DNA of 7,293 bases from Spirosoma sp. (GCA_025351545.1 JANXVQ010000248.1:1-7293), one strand, 5' to 3'; counted from the first letter of the stretch, positions 1 through 6,189 are shown. Program-made: numbers and translations. The notes: generated by a model not told the origin, from the letters alone.

Positions 1-61
1 TGTCGGGTTCTCAAACCCGACGCTATTGCTGACGCGACCTGTCGGGTTTGAGAACCCGACA
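1..61. repeat. Pair of inverted REP-like palindromes
   Basis: Positions 1-21 and 41-61 are exact reverse complements over 21 bases, separated by 19 bases. Each arm is also a small hairpin on its own (GTCGGGTT, 4-base loop, AACCCGAC), so the unit can form one long cruciform or two short stem-loops. This architecture, two short palindromes in opposite orientation in an intergenic position, is that of REP/BIME elements. A decayed third copy lies at 7073-7091, which supports a dispersed family. The element sits just past the terminator of the leftward DUF481 gene. No transposase is visible in the window. Whether the element continues left of position 1 cannot be seen. Confidence 0.8.
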
Positions 62-67
62 TCACAC

Positions 68-118
68 AAAAAAAAGGATCGGGGTTTTGTTAGTATACAC
101 ACAGACAAAACCCCGATC
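68..118 (-). terminator. Intrinsic terminator of the DUF481 gene
   Basis: Positions 77-90 (GATCGGGGTTTTGT) and 105-118 (ACAAAACCCCGATC) form a perfect 14-bp stem with a 14-base loop. On the minus strand the stem is followed, after two C residues, by eight T residues (A run at 68-75 on the plus strand). It begins 5 bases beyond the stop codon of the leftward gene at 124, so it is a textbook Rho-independent terminator for that gene. Confidence 0.92.
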
Positions 119-123
119 GCTTG

Positions 124-984
124 TTATCGCTCATACACCAGACCCACCGTAAACCGCAGGTCATTATTTTGGCGACCGGGCACAATCAGGCTCTCATAGG
201 CGTTGGCCAACGTTGAGCGTAGACTGGTAGCCGAGGTCAGTTTCATCTGGACACTCAGGCTGGCATTCCACCGAACGTTGTACTGGCCCAATGCAGGCTG
301 GTAAAAAGTAGTATGTGTAACGGTAAATCGGTCATTATCGAAGGTGTATTCGCCGAACAAACGCACCGAATTACGGATAATATTGACGTCATTCAGCTCA
401 ATAAAGTCGGTATATTCCTGCATAATAACATCGGTAACAGAGATATAAGCACGTTTTCGATTTAGCAGTTTATAGCCGAATCCACCGGCTGCTGTCCACC
501 GACGGTTAATCTGGCGTAGGTTACTGCGCTCATACGACCCAAAAGCCAGATAGTAGAGTCGTTTTTCGGGCCGGTACGTAGTTCGAAAATCACCAAACCA
601 TTCTCGTTCGGCCAGAAGTCCGTTTTGTTTACCATACACAAACGATGGATTGCTCGATAGTTTAAAATAGTTACTCAGTTGATAGTCAATAGCGCTGGTC
701 AGTTGTAGTAATGTACGGTTGACATTGCCCGATGTAGCCGTGCCGTCGGCAGTGAAACGGTATCGAAGAAGATGCGTTTTTGCTGAATCAGCCGTAGCGT
801 TTTTATCTTCCTCCTGATTATTTGTATCGACATTACTTGAGTCGCCCGAGGCATTTGCCTTCGTACTATCAGGCGGTACAGTGGAGGGACGCAGAGGGTC
901 GGGCTGCTCAACAACTTGAGCGTACAAGCTTGGGTTACCGAAGAGAAAACAGAATAACAATACTAATAAACCGATGCTTTTCAC
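124..984 (-). CDS. DUF481 family outer-membrane beta-barrel protein
   Basis: A 286-residue exported protein. Residues 1-22 form a signal peptide (MKSIGL, hydrophobic core LLVLLFCFLFG, likely cleavage after SLYA). Residues about 23-70 are a low-complexity Pro/Ser/Thr/Asp/Asn linker. Residues about 72-286 are alternating beta strands rich in Tyr, Arg and Phe, with the pattern of DUF481 (YdiY-like) proteins: GTATSGNVNRT near the start, then LSNPSFVYGKQNG-like, YLAFGSYERSN and AGGFGYKLL stretches. DUF481 proteins are predicted outer-membrane barrels of unknown role. The start is GTG at 984: an in-frame TAA lies upstream, no in-frame ATG precedes the signal peptide, and no clear Shine-Dalgarno is seen. 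The gene is transcribed alone, divergently from the oxidoreductase, and ends at an intrinsic terminator. Family call is by pattern; the specific function is unknown. Confidence 0.85.
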   Translation of the reverse strand: MKSIGLLVLLFCFLFGNPSLYAQVVEQPDPLRPSTVPPDSTKANASGDSSNVDTNNQEEDKNATADSAKTHLLRYRFTADGTATSGNVNRTLLQLTSAIDYQLSNYFKLSSNPSFVYGKQNGLLAEREWFGDFRTTYRPEKRLYYLAFGSYERSNLRQINRRWTAAGGFGYKLLNRKRAYISVTDVIMQEYTDFIELNDVNIIRNSVRLFGEYTFDNDRFTVTHTTFYQPALGQYNVRWNASLSVQMKLTSATSLRSTLANAYESLIVPGRQNNDLRFTVGLVYER

Positions 985-1019
985 AGAATGCTGAAATGAT
1001 GAAAGCGCAACTTAGAAAA

Positions 1020-1027
1020 AAAAGATA
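1020..1027 (-). promoter_or_regulatory. Weak candidate -7 box for the DUF481 gene
   Basis: On the minus strand, TATCTTTT (1027 to 1020) matches the Bacteroidota -7 consensus TAnnTTTG at all but the last base. A TTG that could be a -33 element lies 23 bases upstream (rc of CAA 1051-1053), a little farther than usual. It is 36 bases before the GTG start. It overlaps the rightward -7 box by two bases, so the two promoters would compete. This is a weak, consensus-only call. Confidence 0.35.
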
Positions 1028-1033
1028 CATTTG
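1026..1033 (+). promoter_or_regulatory. Candidate -7 box for the oxidoreductase gene
   Basis: TACATTTG matches the Bacteroidota housekeeping -7 element TAnnTTTG exactly and lies 58 bases before the ATG at 1092. No good TTG-type -33 element is visible at the expected distance, so strength is uncertain. A transcript from it would start at about 1038-1041, at the left edge of the 1039-1052 dyad. Confidence 0.5.
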
Positions 1034-1038
1034 ACTGC

Positions 1039-1052
1039 TGACCGGACGGTCA
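1039..1052. promoter_or_regulatory. Perfect dyad, candidate operator in divergent promoter region
   Basis: TGACCGGACGGTCA is a 6-bp perfect inverted repeat (TGACCG/CGGTCA) around a central GA. It lies between the divergent DUF481 and oxidoreductase genes, at the expected start site of the rightward promoter and between the proposed -33 and -7 boxes of the leftward one. Short GC-rich dyads with a 2-base centre are typical of TetR-type operators, but no such regulator is in the window, so the binding protein is unknown. Confidence 0.5.
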
Positions 1053-1091
1053 ATCAAGTTAAAAACTTCCTACTCAATTACGCCTTTTACC

Positions 1092-2087
1092 ATGACTCGC
1101 TGGGGAATTTTAGGACCGGGCCGCATCGCCCATAAATTTGCACAGGACTTACTCACTGTGCCCGACGCTCAACTTTATGCTGTTGCATCAACAAATTTGC
1201 AACGTGCCGAAGAGTTTGCCAAAGAATACAACGCACCTCACGCGTTAGGCTCCTACGAAGAACTCTTATCGCTGCCCGATTTAGACGTGGTTTATGTGGC
1301 AACACCCCACACTAAACACCACGAAAATGTGATGTTGCTGCTCAACGGTAAAGTTTCCCAGCCTGGATTGGTCCGGCCGGGACTGGCTGTTTTGGGCGAA
1401 AAACCATTTGCCATGAATGGCGAACAAGTTCGGGAAATGGTCGAAACGGCGAGAACGAAAGGGACATTTCTGATGGAAGCGCTCTGGAGCCGGTTCATGC
1501 CCGGTATTGAAAAAGCGCTGGAACTGATTCAGTCCGGGGTTATTGGTAAAGTAGTTTCGGTGAAAGCCGATTTTGGTTTTAAAGCGCCATTGCTACCGGA
1601 AAATAGACTTTTTGACAAAAAATTAGGTGGGGGCGCTTTACTCGATATTGGCATTTATCCGCTGTTTTTATCCTACCTGATTCTGGGAAAACCAACGACC
1701 ATCAAAGCATCGGCAATCTTCGGATCTACGGGTGTTGACGAACAATGCGGCATGGTGCTAACCTACGCCGATGGTCAGATAGCCTTGCTGGATAGTACAT
1801 TACAGGCCAAAACCGACTGTATTGGGCTAATTCAGGGTGAAACGGGACAGATTCGAATCCACAGCCGGTTTCATGAAACGATGGGAATCTCGCTTGTCCC
1901 TGAAGACCAGGAACCAACCGAATTTGATTTTACCCGGACTACGCACGGCTATGATTACGAGATCCGGCACGTAATGCAATGTTTGGCCGACGGTCGAACC
2001 GAAAGCCCGCTTTGGTCGCTCGACGACAGTCTGAATCTGATGGACTTGTTAGATGCCATTCGGGCCGAAGCCGGAATTGTTTATTAA
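1092..2087 (+). CDS. Gfo/Idh/MocA family NAD(P)-dependent oxidoreductase
   Basis: A 331-residue cytoplasmic dehydrogenase. The N-terminal Rossmann fold begins WGILGPGRIAHKFAQDL (GxGxxA motif, residues about 8-13). DVVYVATPHTKHHENV (about 71-86) is the usual strand with bound-cofactor contacts. EKP (103-105) carries the family lysine (K104). The C-terminal alpha/beta domain contains GGGALLDIGIYPL (179-191) with the conserved tyrosine Y189; this DIGIY signature resembles the dihydrodiol dehydrogenase/glucose-fructose oxidoreductase branch. The substrate, probably a sugar or polyol, cannot be read from the sequence. Between GK (86-87) and GEKP there are 14 residues where relatives normally have about 3, an in-frame excess of about 11 residues (88-98). 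The ATG at 1092 gives the expected N-terminus directly before the Rossmann strand. The reading frame is intact. Confidence 0.9.
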   Translation: MTRWGILGPGRIAHKFAQDLLTVPDAQLYAVASTNLQRAEEFAKEYNAPHALGSYEELLSLPDLDVVYVATPHTKHHENVMLLLNGKVSQPGLVRPGLAVLGEKPFAMNGEQVREMVETARTKGTFLMEALWSRFMPGIEKALELIQSGVIGKVVSVKADFGFKAPLLPENRLFDKKLGGGALLDIGIYPLFLSYLILGKPTTIKASAIFGSTGVDEQCGMVLTYADGQIALLDSTLQAKTDCIGLIQGETGQIRIHSRFHETMGISLVPEDQEPTEFDFTRTTHGYDYEIRHVMQCLADGRTESPLWSLDDSLNLMDLLDAIRAEAGIVY

Positions 2088-2090
2088 GGG

Positions 2091-2160
2091 CTCCAACCCC
2101 TGAAGGCGGCTTTTGACGAAACGTTAAACGGGTATTCAAAGCCTCTTTTGGGGGTTGGGG
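2091..2160. repeat. Intergenic imperfect hairpin between oxidoreductase gene and purM
   Basis: CCAACCCC (2093-2100) pairs with GGGGTTGG (2151-2158), and GGCTTT (2108-2113) pairs with AAAGCC (2138-2143). G-T pairs and a few mismatches join them into one long imperfect stem. It starts three bases after the oxidoreductase stop, so it may end or protect that transcript, but no T tract follows on either side, so it is not a canonical terminator. Its right end carries the TTTG that serves as the proposed -33 box of purM. Its shape also resembles the small dispersed intergenic palindromes common in this phylum. Confidence 0.6.
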
Positions 2161-2179
2161 GCATTTCTACTTACCTTTG
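2147..2179 (+). promoter_or_regulatory. purM promoter placed directly before the ATG
   Basis: TACCTTTG (2172-2179) is an exact match to the Bacteroidota -7 element TAnnTTTG. TTTG at 2147-2150 is a fitting -33 element, with a spacer of 21 bases. Only four bases (TGGC) separate the -7 box from the ATG at 2184, so transcription should start at or next to the initiation codon. That implies a leaderless or nearly leaderless mRNA. The -33 element lies in the right arm of the intergenic hairpin. Confidence 0.7.
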
Positions 2180-2183
2180 TGGC

Positions 2184-3392
2184 ATGACTGACCGCTATGC
2201 CCAGCGCGGAGTTTCCGCCAGTAAAGAAGACGTTCACAACGCTATTGCCCGACTCGATAAAGGACTGTTTCCCAAAGCATTCTGCAAAGTTGTGCCCGAT
2301 ATACTGGCGGGCGACCCGGATTTTTGCACCATTATGCACGCCGACGGCGCTGGAACGAAATCGGCGCTGGCGTATCTATATTGGCGCGAAACAGGCGATT
2401 TGAGCGTTTGGCGGGGTATTGCACAAGATGCGGTCGTTATGAATACCGACGATCTGATCTGTGCTGGTGCAACCGGACCCATGCTGCTGTCTTCGACTAT
2501 TGGGCGCAACAAAAATCTGATTCCGGGCGAAGTTATTGCCGAAATTATTAACGGAACAGAAGAAATTCTGCAGATGCTGCGTGATCACGGCATTGACATT
2601 TACAGTACCGGGGGCGAAACAGCCGACGTTGGTGATCTGGTTCGTACGATTATTGTCGATAGTACGGTAATTGCCCGGATGCGACGCGATCAAGTCATTA
2701 GCAACGACCGAATTCAGGCGGGCGATGTTATCGTCGGGCTGGCGTCGTTTGGTCAGGCATCTTACGAGACAAGGTACAATGGCGGTATGGGTAGCAACGG
2801 ACTAACGTCGGCTCGCCACGATGTACTGGCCCACTATTTAGCTGATAAGTACTCCGAAAGTTTCGACCCTGCTATCGACAAATCATTGATTTATAGCGGT
2901 TCAAAGAAATTAACAGATACGATTTCGCTCGTTTTAGACGGGAGACAATCAGGAGAATTAAAACCGTTTACAACGGGCGACATTACAGTAGGGCAACTTA
3001 TTCTGTCGCCCACACGAACATACGCGCCTGTCGCAAAAGTGCTGTTGGATGAGCTTCGCCCGCAGATTCACGGGATGATTCACTGCTCGGGTGGAGCGCA
3101 AACCAAAGTTTTGCATTTTGTCGATAATCTGCACATTATCAAGGATAATCTCTTCCCAATTCCGCCCCTTTTCCGACTGATCCAGTCAGAAAGCAATACG
3201 AGTTGGCAGGAGATGTACAAAGTTTTCAATATGGGCCATCGGCTGGAAGTTTATTTGCCCGAAGCAAACGCGCAACGTGTTATTGATATAGCGCAGTCAT
3301 TTGGTATTGAGGCTCAGGTGATTGGCCGTGCTGACGCCTATACTGGTAAGCAAGTAACAATAGTAAGTGAAGTAGGTGAATTTGTTTATTGA
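2184..3392 (+). CDS. purM: Phosphoribosylformylglycinamidine cyclo-ligase (AIR synthase)
   Basis: PurM closes the imidazole ring in purine synthesis: FGAM plus ATP gives AIR, ADP and phosphate (EC 6.3.3.1). From ATG 2184 it is 402 residues, of the long Bacteroidota type rather than the roughly 345 of E. coli. Visible motifs are RYAQRGVSASKEDVHNAI at the N-terminus, the nucleotide loop HADGAGTKS (52-60), QDAVVMNTDDL (81-91), STGGETADVGD (141-151), SNGLTSARHD (204-213), SPTRTYAP (275-282) and GMIHCSGGAQTK (297-308). All key segments of the AIRS N- and C-domains are present. Residues about 248-265 look longer than in the Bacteroides-type proteins I recall, probably a surface loop. A TTG 36 bases upstream extends the frame, but the extra residues are unlike the family and would precede the promoter. 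No other pur gene is in the window. Confidence 0.92.
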   Translation: MTDRYAQRGVSASKEDVHNAIARLDKGLFPKAFCKVVPDILAGDPDFCTIMHADGAGTKSALAYLYWRETGDLSVWRGIAQDAVVMNTDDLICAGATGPMLLSSTIGRNKNLIPGEVIAEIINGTEEILQMLRDHGIDIYSTGGETADVGDLVRTIIVDSTVIARMRRDQVISNDRIQAGDVIVGLASFGQASYETRYNGGMGSNGLTSARHDVLAHYLADKYSESFDPAIDKSLIYSGSKKLTDTISLVLDGRQSGELKPFTTGDITVGQLILSPTRTYAPVAKVLLDELRPQIHGMIHCSGGAQTKVLHFVDNLHIIKDNLFPIPPLFRLIQSESNTSWQEMYKVFNMGHRLEVYLPEANAQRVIDIAQSFGIEAQVIGRADAYTGKQVTIVSEVGEFVY

Positions 3393-3417
3393 GTGACTTG
3401 TTGATTTTCTAAATATA

Positions 3418-3457
3418 TTGCAGGCGGAACATGTGTTCGACACAATAACGCCTGCAA
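3418..3457 (+). promoter_or_regulatory. Leader hairpin overlapping the start codon of the T9SS protein gene
   Basis: TTGCAGGCG (3418-3426) and CGCCTGCAA (3449-3457) form a perfect 9-bp stem whose last base is the A of the start codon at 3457. The 22-base loop holds a second small dyad, GAACA-TG-TGTTC (3427-3438). In mRNA this would tuck the initiation region against a GC-rich stem, so it could reduce translation or respond to a ligand, temperature or protein. The function is inferred from position only. Confidence 0.5.
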
Positions 3458-4557
3458 TGGAGAAGAACTACGTGGTTTACGCGTTTATCTGGTTCATCGG
3501 ACTACAGATAGCAACGGCGCAGATAACGCCTTTTAGCGCTATCTGGAATTTTGAAGGTAGTGATAATGGCTCGTCATCGAGTGGCTTGGTAAATGCATCT
3601 TCAGTCTCCTATTCAGGTGTGAACAAACTGGCGGTAAATCCGTATACATCGGGCTATGTCAACTTGGGGGTTAATGTTCAGAATTGGTCCACCACAATTT
3701 GCAATCAAACCGAATATGTTCAGTTCTCAGTGCAACCCACTGGCACAGCTACTATTACACTAACCACACTGTCGTTTGCCTTTACCCGTTCAGCCCAGGG
3801 ACCACAACAGCTCACAGTTCGGTCGAGTGTTGATGGATATAGTAGTGACCTTTCTTCACAGGGTGTCACAGATAACTATCAGGTAGCATCAATTTCATTG
3901 AATGGTTCTGGGTTTAGCAATCAATCGAGTGCAGTAACCTTCCGAATTTATGCCTGTAACCCATCTGCCGGGGGCGGAACACTCAAGTTAGATGAGATTC
4001 GAATGAACGCTACGGCTCTTCCGGTTACCTTACTTTCATTCACTGCTAAACCCGAAGGAGATCGCGTTCAACTGGCTTGGACAACATTGACCGAGCGCGA
4101 CGCTAAGCAATTTATAGTTGAGCGCAGCTATGATCTAGGCGAGTATATAACCGTAGGCGAAGTTGACGCCAATGGCACCACAAACGAGCGTCAGTATTAT
4201 GGTCTAACCGATCTCAACCCCCGACCCGGTTCGAACTACTATCGCTTGAGCCAGCTCGACTTAGACGGGACAATTCATAGTTACAAGATAATATCAGCCA
4301 TTGTCCGGGGCAACGAACCAGTGGTAGCCGTATATCCTAACCCGGCAAGTCCCGACCGAATTCACATACGACTCTGGAATGTTGATGATGCAGCTGTCCG
4401 GTTGCTGGCCATTACAGGACAGGTTGTAGATGGCCGATTAGAGCGAAAAGCTGGTGAGGCCGATTTGATTTTCGATCAACCGCTACCAACGGGATTGTAT
4501 TGGCTGGAAGTACAAACGAATGGGGAAAGACAAGTGGTTAACGTGATAATACGCTAG
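3457..4557 (+). CDS. Secreted beta-rich protein with T9SS type A sorting domain
   Basis: A 366-residue exported protein. Residues 1-21 form a signal peptide (MEKNYVVYAFIWFIGLQIATA, cut before Q22). Residues about 22-186 are a Ser/Thr/Asn/Gly-rich beta domain, ending in LKLDEIRMNATALPV, with the look of an adhesin or carbohydrate-binding jelly roll. Residues about 187-286 are an FN3-like module common in Bacteroidota (LLSFTAKPEGDRVQLAWTT, FIVERSYD, NYYRLSQLDLDG). Residues about 287-366 are the C-terminal type IX secretion signal: VYPNPAS, RLLAITGQVV, LPTGLYWLEV and a basic end VNVIIR. The protein should cross the outer membrane by T9SS and be released or surface-attached. No catalytic motif is seen. 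ATG 3457 is chosen over a TTG at 3418 because it starts the signal peptide and the TTG lies inside the leader stem. It follows purM by 64 bases with no strong terminator between, so read-through from purM is possible. Confidence 0.88.
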   Translation: MEKNYVVYAFIWFIGLQIATAQITPFSAIWNFEGSDNGSSSSGLVNASSVSYSGVNKLAVNPYTSGYVNLGVNVQNWSTTICNQTEYVQFSVQPTGTATITLTTLSFAFTRSAQGPQQLTVRSSVDGYSSDLSSQGVTDNYQVASISLNGSGFSNQSSAVTFRIYACNPSAGGGTLKLDEIRMNATALPVTLLSFTAKPEGDRVQLAWTTLTERDAKQFIVERSYDLGEYITVGEVDANGTTNERQYYGLTDLNPRPGSNYYRLSQLDLDGTIHSYKIISAIVRGNEPVVAVYPNPASPDRIHIRLWNVDDAAVRLLAITGQVVDGRLERKAGEADLIFDQPLPTGLYWLEVQTNGERQVVNVIIR

Positions 4558-4655
4558 TAATCATTGGGTTATTCTAAAAAAATTAGAGCTGGAACAAAGA
4601 AGTAGTCGAATGTCTACGACTCAATAGTAATGCTCACCGAGTCCTATTATCTATA

Positions 4656-4700
4656 AAATGCAGCAGGCAGGAACCCAATAGACTCCCGCCTGCTGCATTT
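4656..4700. terminator. Bidirectional intrinsic terminator between convergent genes
   Basis: AAATGCAGCAGGC (4656-4668) and GCCTGCTGCATTT (4688-4700) form a perfect 13-bp stem. After one A-C mismatch, GGA/TCC extends it, leaving an 11-base loop. The stem is flanked by A-rich sequence on the left and T-rich sequence on the right, so it can terminate both the rightward T9SS protein gene and the leftward xylA. The 98 bases between the stop at 4557 and this stem hold no gene or clear signal. Confidence 0.85.
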
Positions 4701-4708
4701 ATTACGTC

Positions 4709-4739
4709 TCGCTTAGTAGGTTAGAATCAGGCTAAGCGA
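4709..4739 (-). other. Short stem-loop 3' of xylA
   Basis: TCGCTTAG (4709-4716) and CTAAGCGA (4732-4739) form a perfect 8-bp stem with a 15-base loop, starting 3 bases after the xylA stop codon. No T run follows on the minus strand, so it is not itself a terminator. It may protect the 3' end or stack with the stronger bidirectional terminator just beyond it. Confidence 0.5.
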
Positions 4740-4742
4740 TCG

Positions 4743-6074
4743 TTAGATGTACTGATTGATAATGCTTTCGAGCCATTCCTGTTTGCCGCTGCGGAGTTGC
4801 GGTTCGCCGTTTTTCAACGTGTAACTGCGCAGATCTTCCAGTGTTAGTTTGCCCTCTTCAAACGCTTTTCCCTGACCGCCATCAAACGATGCGTAGCGCT
4901 CTGTGCGAAATTTAAGGTAATCAGACTCTTTCAGGATGGCATCAGCTACGATAAATGAGCGGGCAAAGGCATCCATCCCGCTGATGTGAGCTACGAACAA
5001 ATCGTCGAGATCTGTCGAATTGCGACGTACTTTGGCATCGAAGTTGATACCGCCGGGCTTAATGCCACCCGCCTGATGAATCACCAGAGCCGCTTCTACC
5101 AGTTCGTAGAGATTGATGGGAAACTGGTCGGTATCCCAGCCATTCTGGTAATCACCCCGGTTGGCGTCGATGCTGCCCAGCATCCCGGCGTTAGCGGCTA
5201 CCTGCAATTCATGATCGAAGGTATGGCCGGCCAGAGTAGCGTGATTCACTTCAATATTTAATTGAAAGTCTTTATCCAGGCCATATTGACGCAGGAAACC
5301 AATCACGGTAGCGGCATCATAATCGTACTGATGCTTAGTAGGTTCCATCGGTTTTGGTTCGATGAAAAACGTTCCCGTAAAGCCTTGCTTGCGGGCGTAA
5401 TCGCGGGCGATGGTCAGGAACTTAGCTAAATGTTCAACTTCCCGGTTCATGTTGGTGTTTAGTAGCGACATGTAGCCTTCACGACCTCCCCAGAATACGT
5501 AGTTTTCGCCACCCAGCGCAATTGTGGCGTCGATTGAATTTTTTACTTGTGTACCGGCATAGGCCAGTACGGCAAAGTCAGGATTGGTTGATGCCCCGTT
5601 CATGTACCGGGGATTAGAGAATACGTTAGCCGTTCCCCATAGAAGCTTTACGCCACTTGCTTTCTGCTTCTGCTGACCATATTCGACGATAGCCTGCAAT
5701 CGTTTTTCGTATTCGCTGGCCGTTGGCGCTTCATCGACCAGATCCAGATCATGAAAACAGTAGTAAGGTGCACCAATTTTAGTGATAAACTCAAAAGCGG
5801 CATCCATTTTCAATTTAGCCCGGACGTTAGCGTCCTTGTCCTGGTCCCAGGCGAAAACGCGTGTTCCAGGGCCGAAAGGATCACCGCCCGTTCCGGTGAA
5901 TGTGTGCCAGTAGCTAATAGCGAATCGCAACTGCTCGCGCAGGGTTTTGCCATTTACAACTAAATCTGGATTGTACCATTTAAACGCTAATGGGTTTTTA
6001 GATTTTGGTCCTTCGTAGGCGATGGCACCGATACCTTTGAAAAATTCCCGGTCGCCCAGCGTGATCGTTGACAT
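4743..6074 (-). CDS. xylA: Xylose isomerase
   Basis: XylA interconverts D-xylose and D-xylulose with two divalent metal ions (EC 5.3.1.5), the first step of the isomerase route, in the cytoplasm. The protein is 443 residues, the normal size of class II xylose isomerases. It has the class II N-terminus ([26 protein letters not shown]) and a complete active site: H108 and D111 in CFHDLDLV, W195 in FWGGREGY, E239 and K241 in [10 protein letters not shown]275 and H278 in [13 protein letters not shown]303 in SIDANRGD, D314 and D316 in WDTDQFP, and D346 in [11 protein letters not shown] 6074 gives the usual start [12 protein letters not shown]. Upstream, in the same orientation and 169 bases away, is a Nudix-type regulator, and the gap holds two candidate operators, so xylose-controlled expression is likely. 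No xylulokinase or transporter gene is in view. Nothing is truncated. Confidence 0.97.
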   Translation of the reverse strand: MSTITLGDREFFKGIGAIAYEGPKSKNPLAFKWYNPDLVVNGKTLREQLRFAISYWHTFTGTGGDPFGPGTRVFAWDQDKDANVRAKLKMDAAFEFITKIGAPYYCFHDLDLVDEAPTASEYEKRLQAIVEYGQQKQKASGVKLLWGTANVFSNPRYMNGASTNPDFAVLAYAGTQVKNSIDATIALGGENYVFWGGREGYMSLLNTNMNREVEHLAKFLTIARDYARKQGFTGTFFIEPKPMEPTKHQYDYDAATVIGFLRQYGLDKDFQLNIEVNHATLAGHTFDHELQVAANAGMLGSIDANRGDYQNGWDTDQFPINLYELVEAALVIHQAGGIKPGGINFDAKVRRNSTDLDDLFVAHISGMDAFARSFIVADAILKESDYLKFRTERYASFDGGQGKAFEEGKLTLEDLRSYTLKNGEPQLRSGKQEWLESIINQYI

Positions 6075-6121
6075 GAGTTGAGACTTGATAAATTGAGCGT
6101 AAAACTACCTGTTAATTTAGT

Positions 6122-6138
6122 AGTGTAAAATTGACACT
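6122..6138. promoter_or_regulatory. Candidate operator A upstream of xylA
   Basis: AGTGTAAAATTGACACT is a 17-bp palindrome with one mismatched pair, centred 56 bases before the xylA ATG. Its core TGTAAAATTGACA matches the core of site B, 26 bp away, at 10 of 13 positions. The position near the promoter fits control by the adjacent Nudix-family regulator, but the family's motif in this lineage was not available to compare. Confidence 0.55.
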
Positions 6139-6149
6139 TATTATTTAAA

Positions 6150-6162
6150 TGTCAAAACGACA
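6150..6162. promoter_or_regulatory. Candidate operator B upstream of xylA
   Basis: TGTCAAAACGACA is a dyad with 4-bp arms (TGTC/GACA) around a 5-base centre. It repeats the core of site A in the same orientation, 26 bp farther from xylA. On the minus strand it contains TTTTG (6158-6154), which could be a -33 element. Two like sites in tandem make chance less likely than one alone. Confidence 0.5.
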
Positions 6163-6189
6163 CATAAATTTTTTTAACATGGCAGACGC

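Noticed and set aside
1..61. CRISPR repeats
   Set aside because: There are only two units, in inverted and not direct orientation, and no array or cas gene.
699..1034. Overlapping short open frames on both strands around the 5' end of the DUF481 gene
   Set aside because: They overlap a better supported gene with a signal peptide and have no recognisable domain.
2148..2183. TTG start for purM adding 12 residues
   Set aside because: The extra residues are not family-like, and the TTG overlaps the proposed -33 element, so it would lie upstream of the transcript start.
3418..3456. TTG start for the T9SS protein adding 13 residues
   Set aside because: It would place charged residues before a clear signal peptide that begins at ATG 3457, and the TTG lies in the leader stem.
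4618..4648. Possible pseudoknot (GACTC-AATAG with GAGTC-CTATT) after the T9SS protein gene
   Set aside because: The two 5-bp helices abut with no connecting loop, which is sterically unlikely, and such short matches are expected by chance.
4986..5261. 91-codon rightward open frame inside xylA
   Set aside because: It is antisense to a fully conserved xylose isomerase and is a by-product of its codon use.
6100..6107. TAGTTTTA on the minus strand as the xylA -7 box
   Set aside because: It lacks the terminal G of TAnnTTTG and has no TTG-type -33 partner at the right distance; an alternative (TTTTG with CAATTTTA inside the operator sites) is equally weak, so no xylA promoter is called.
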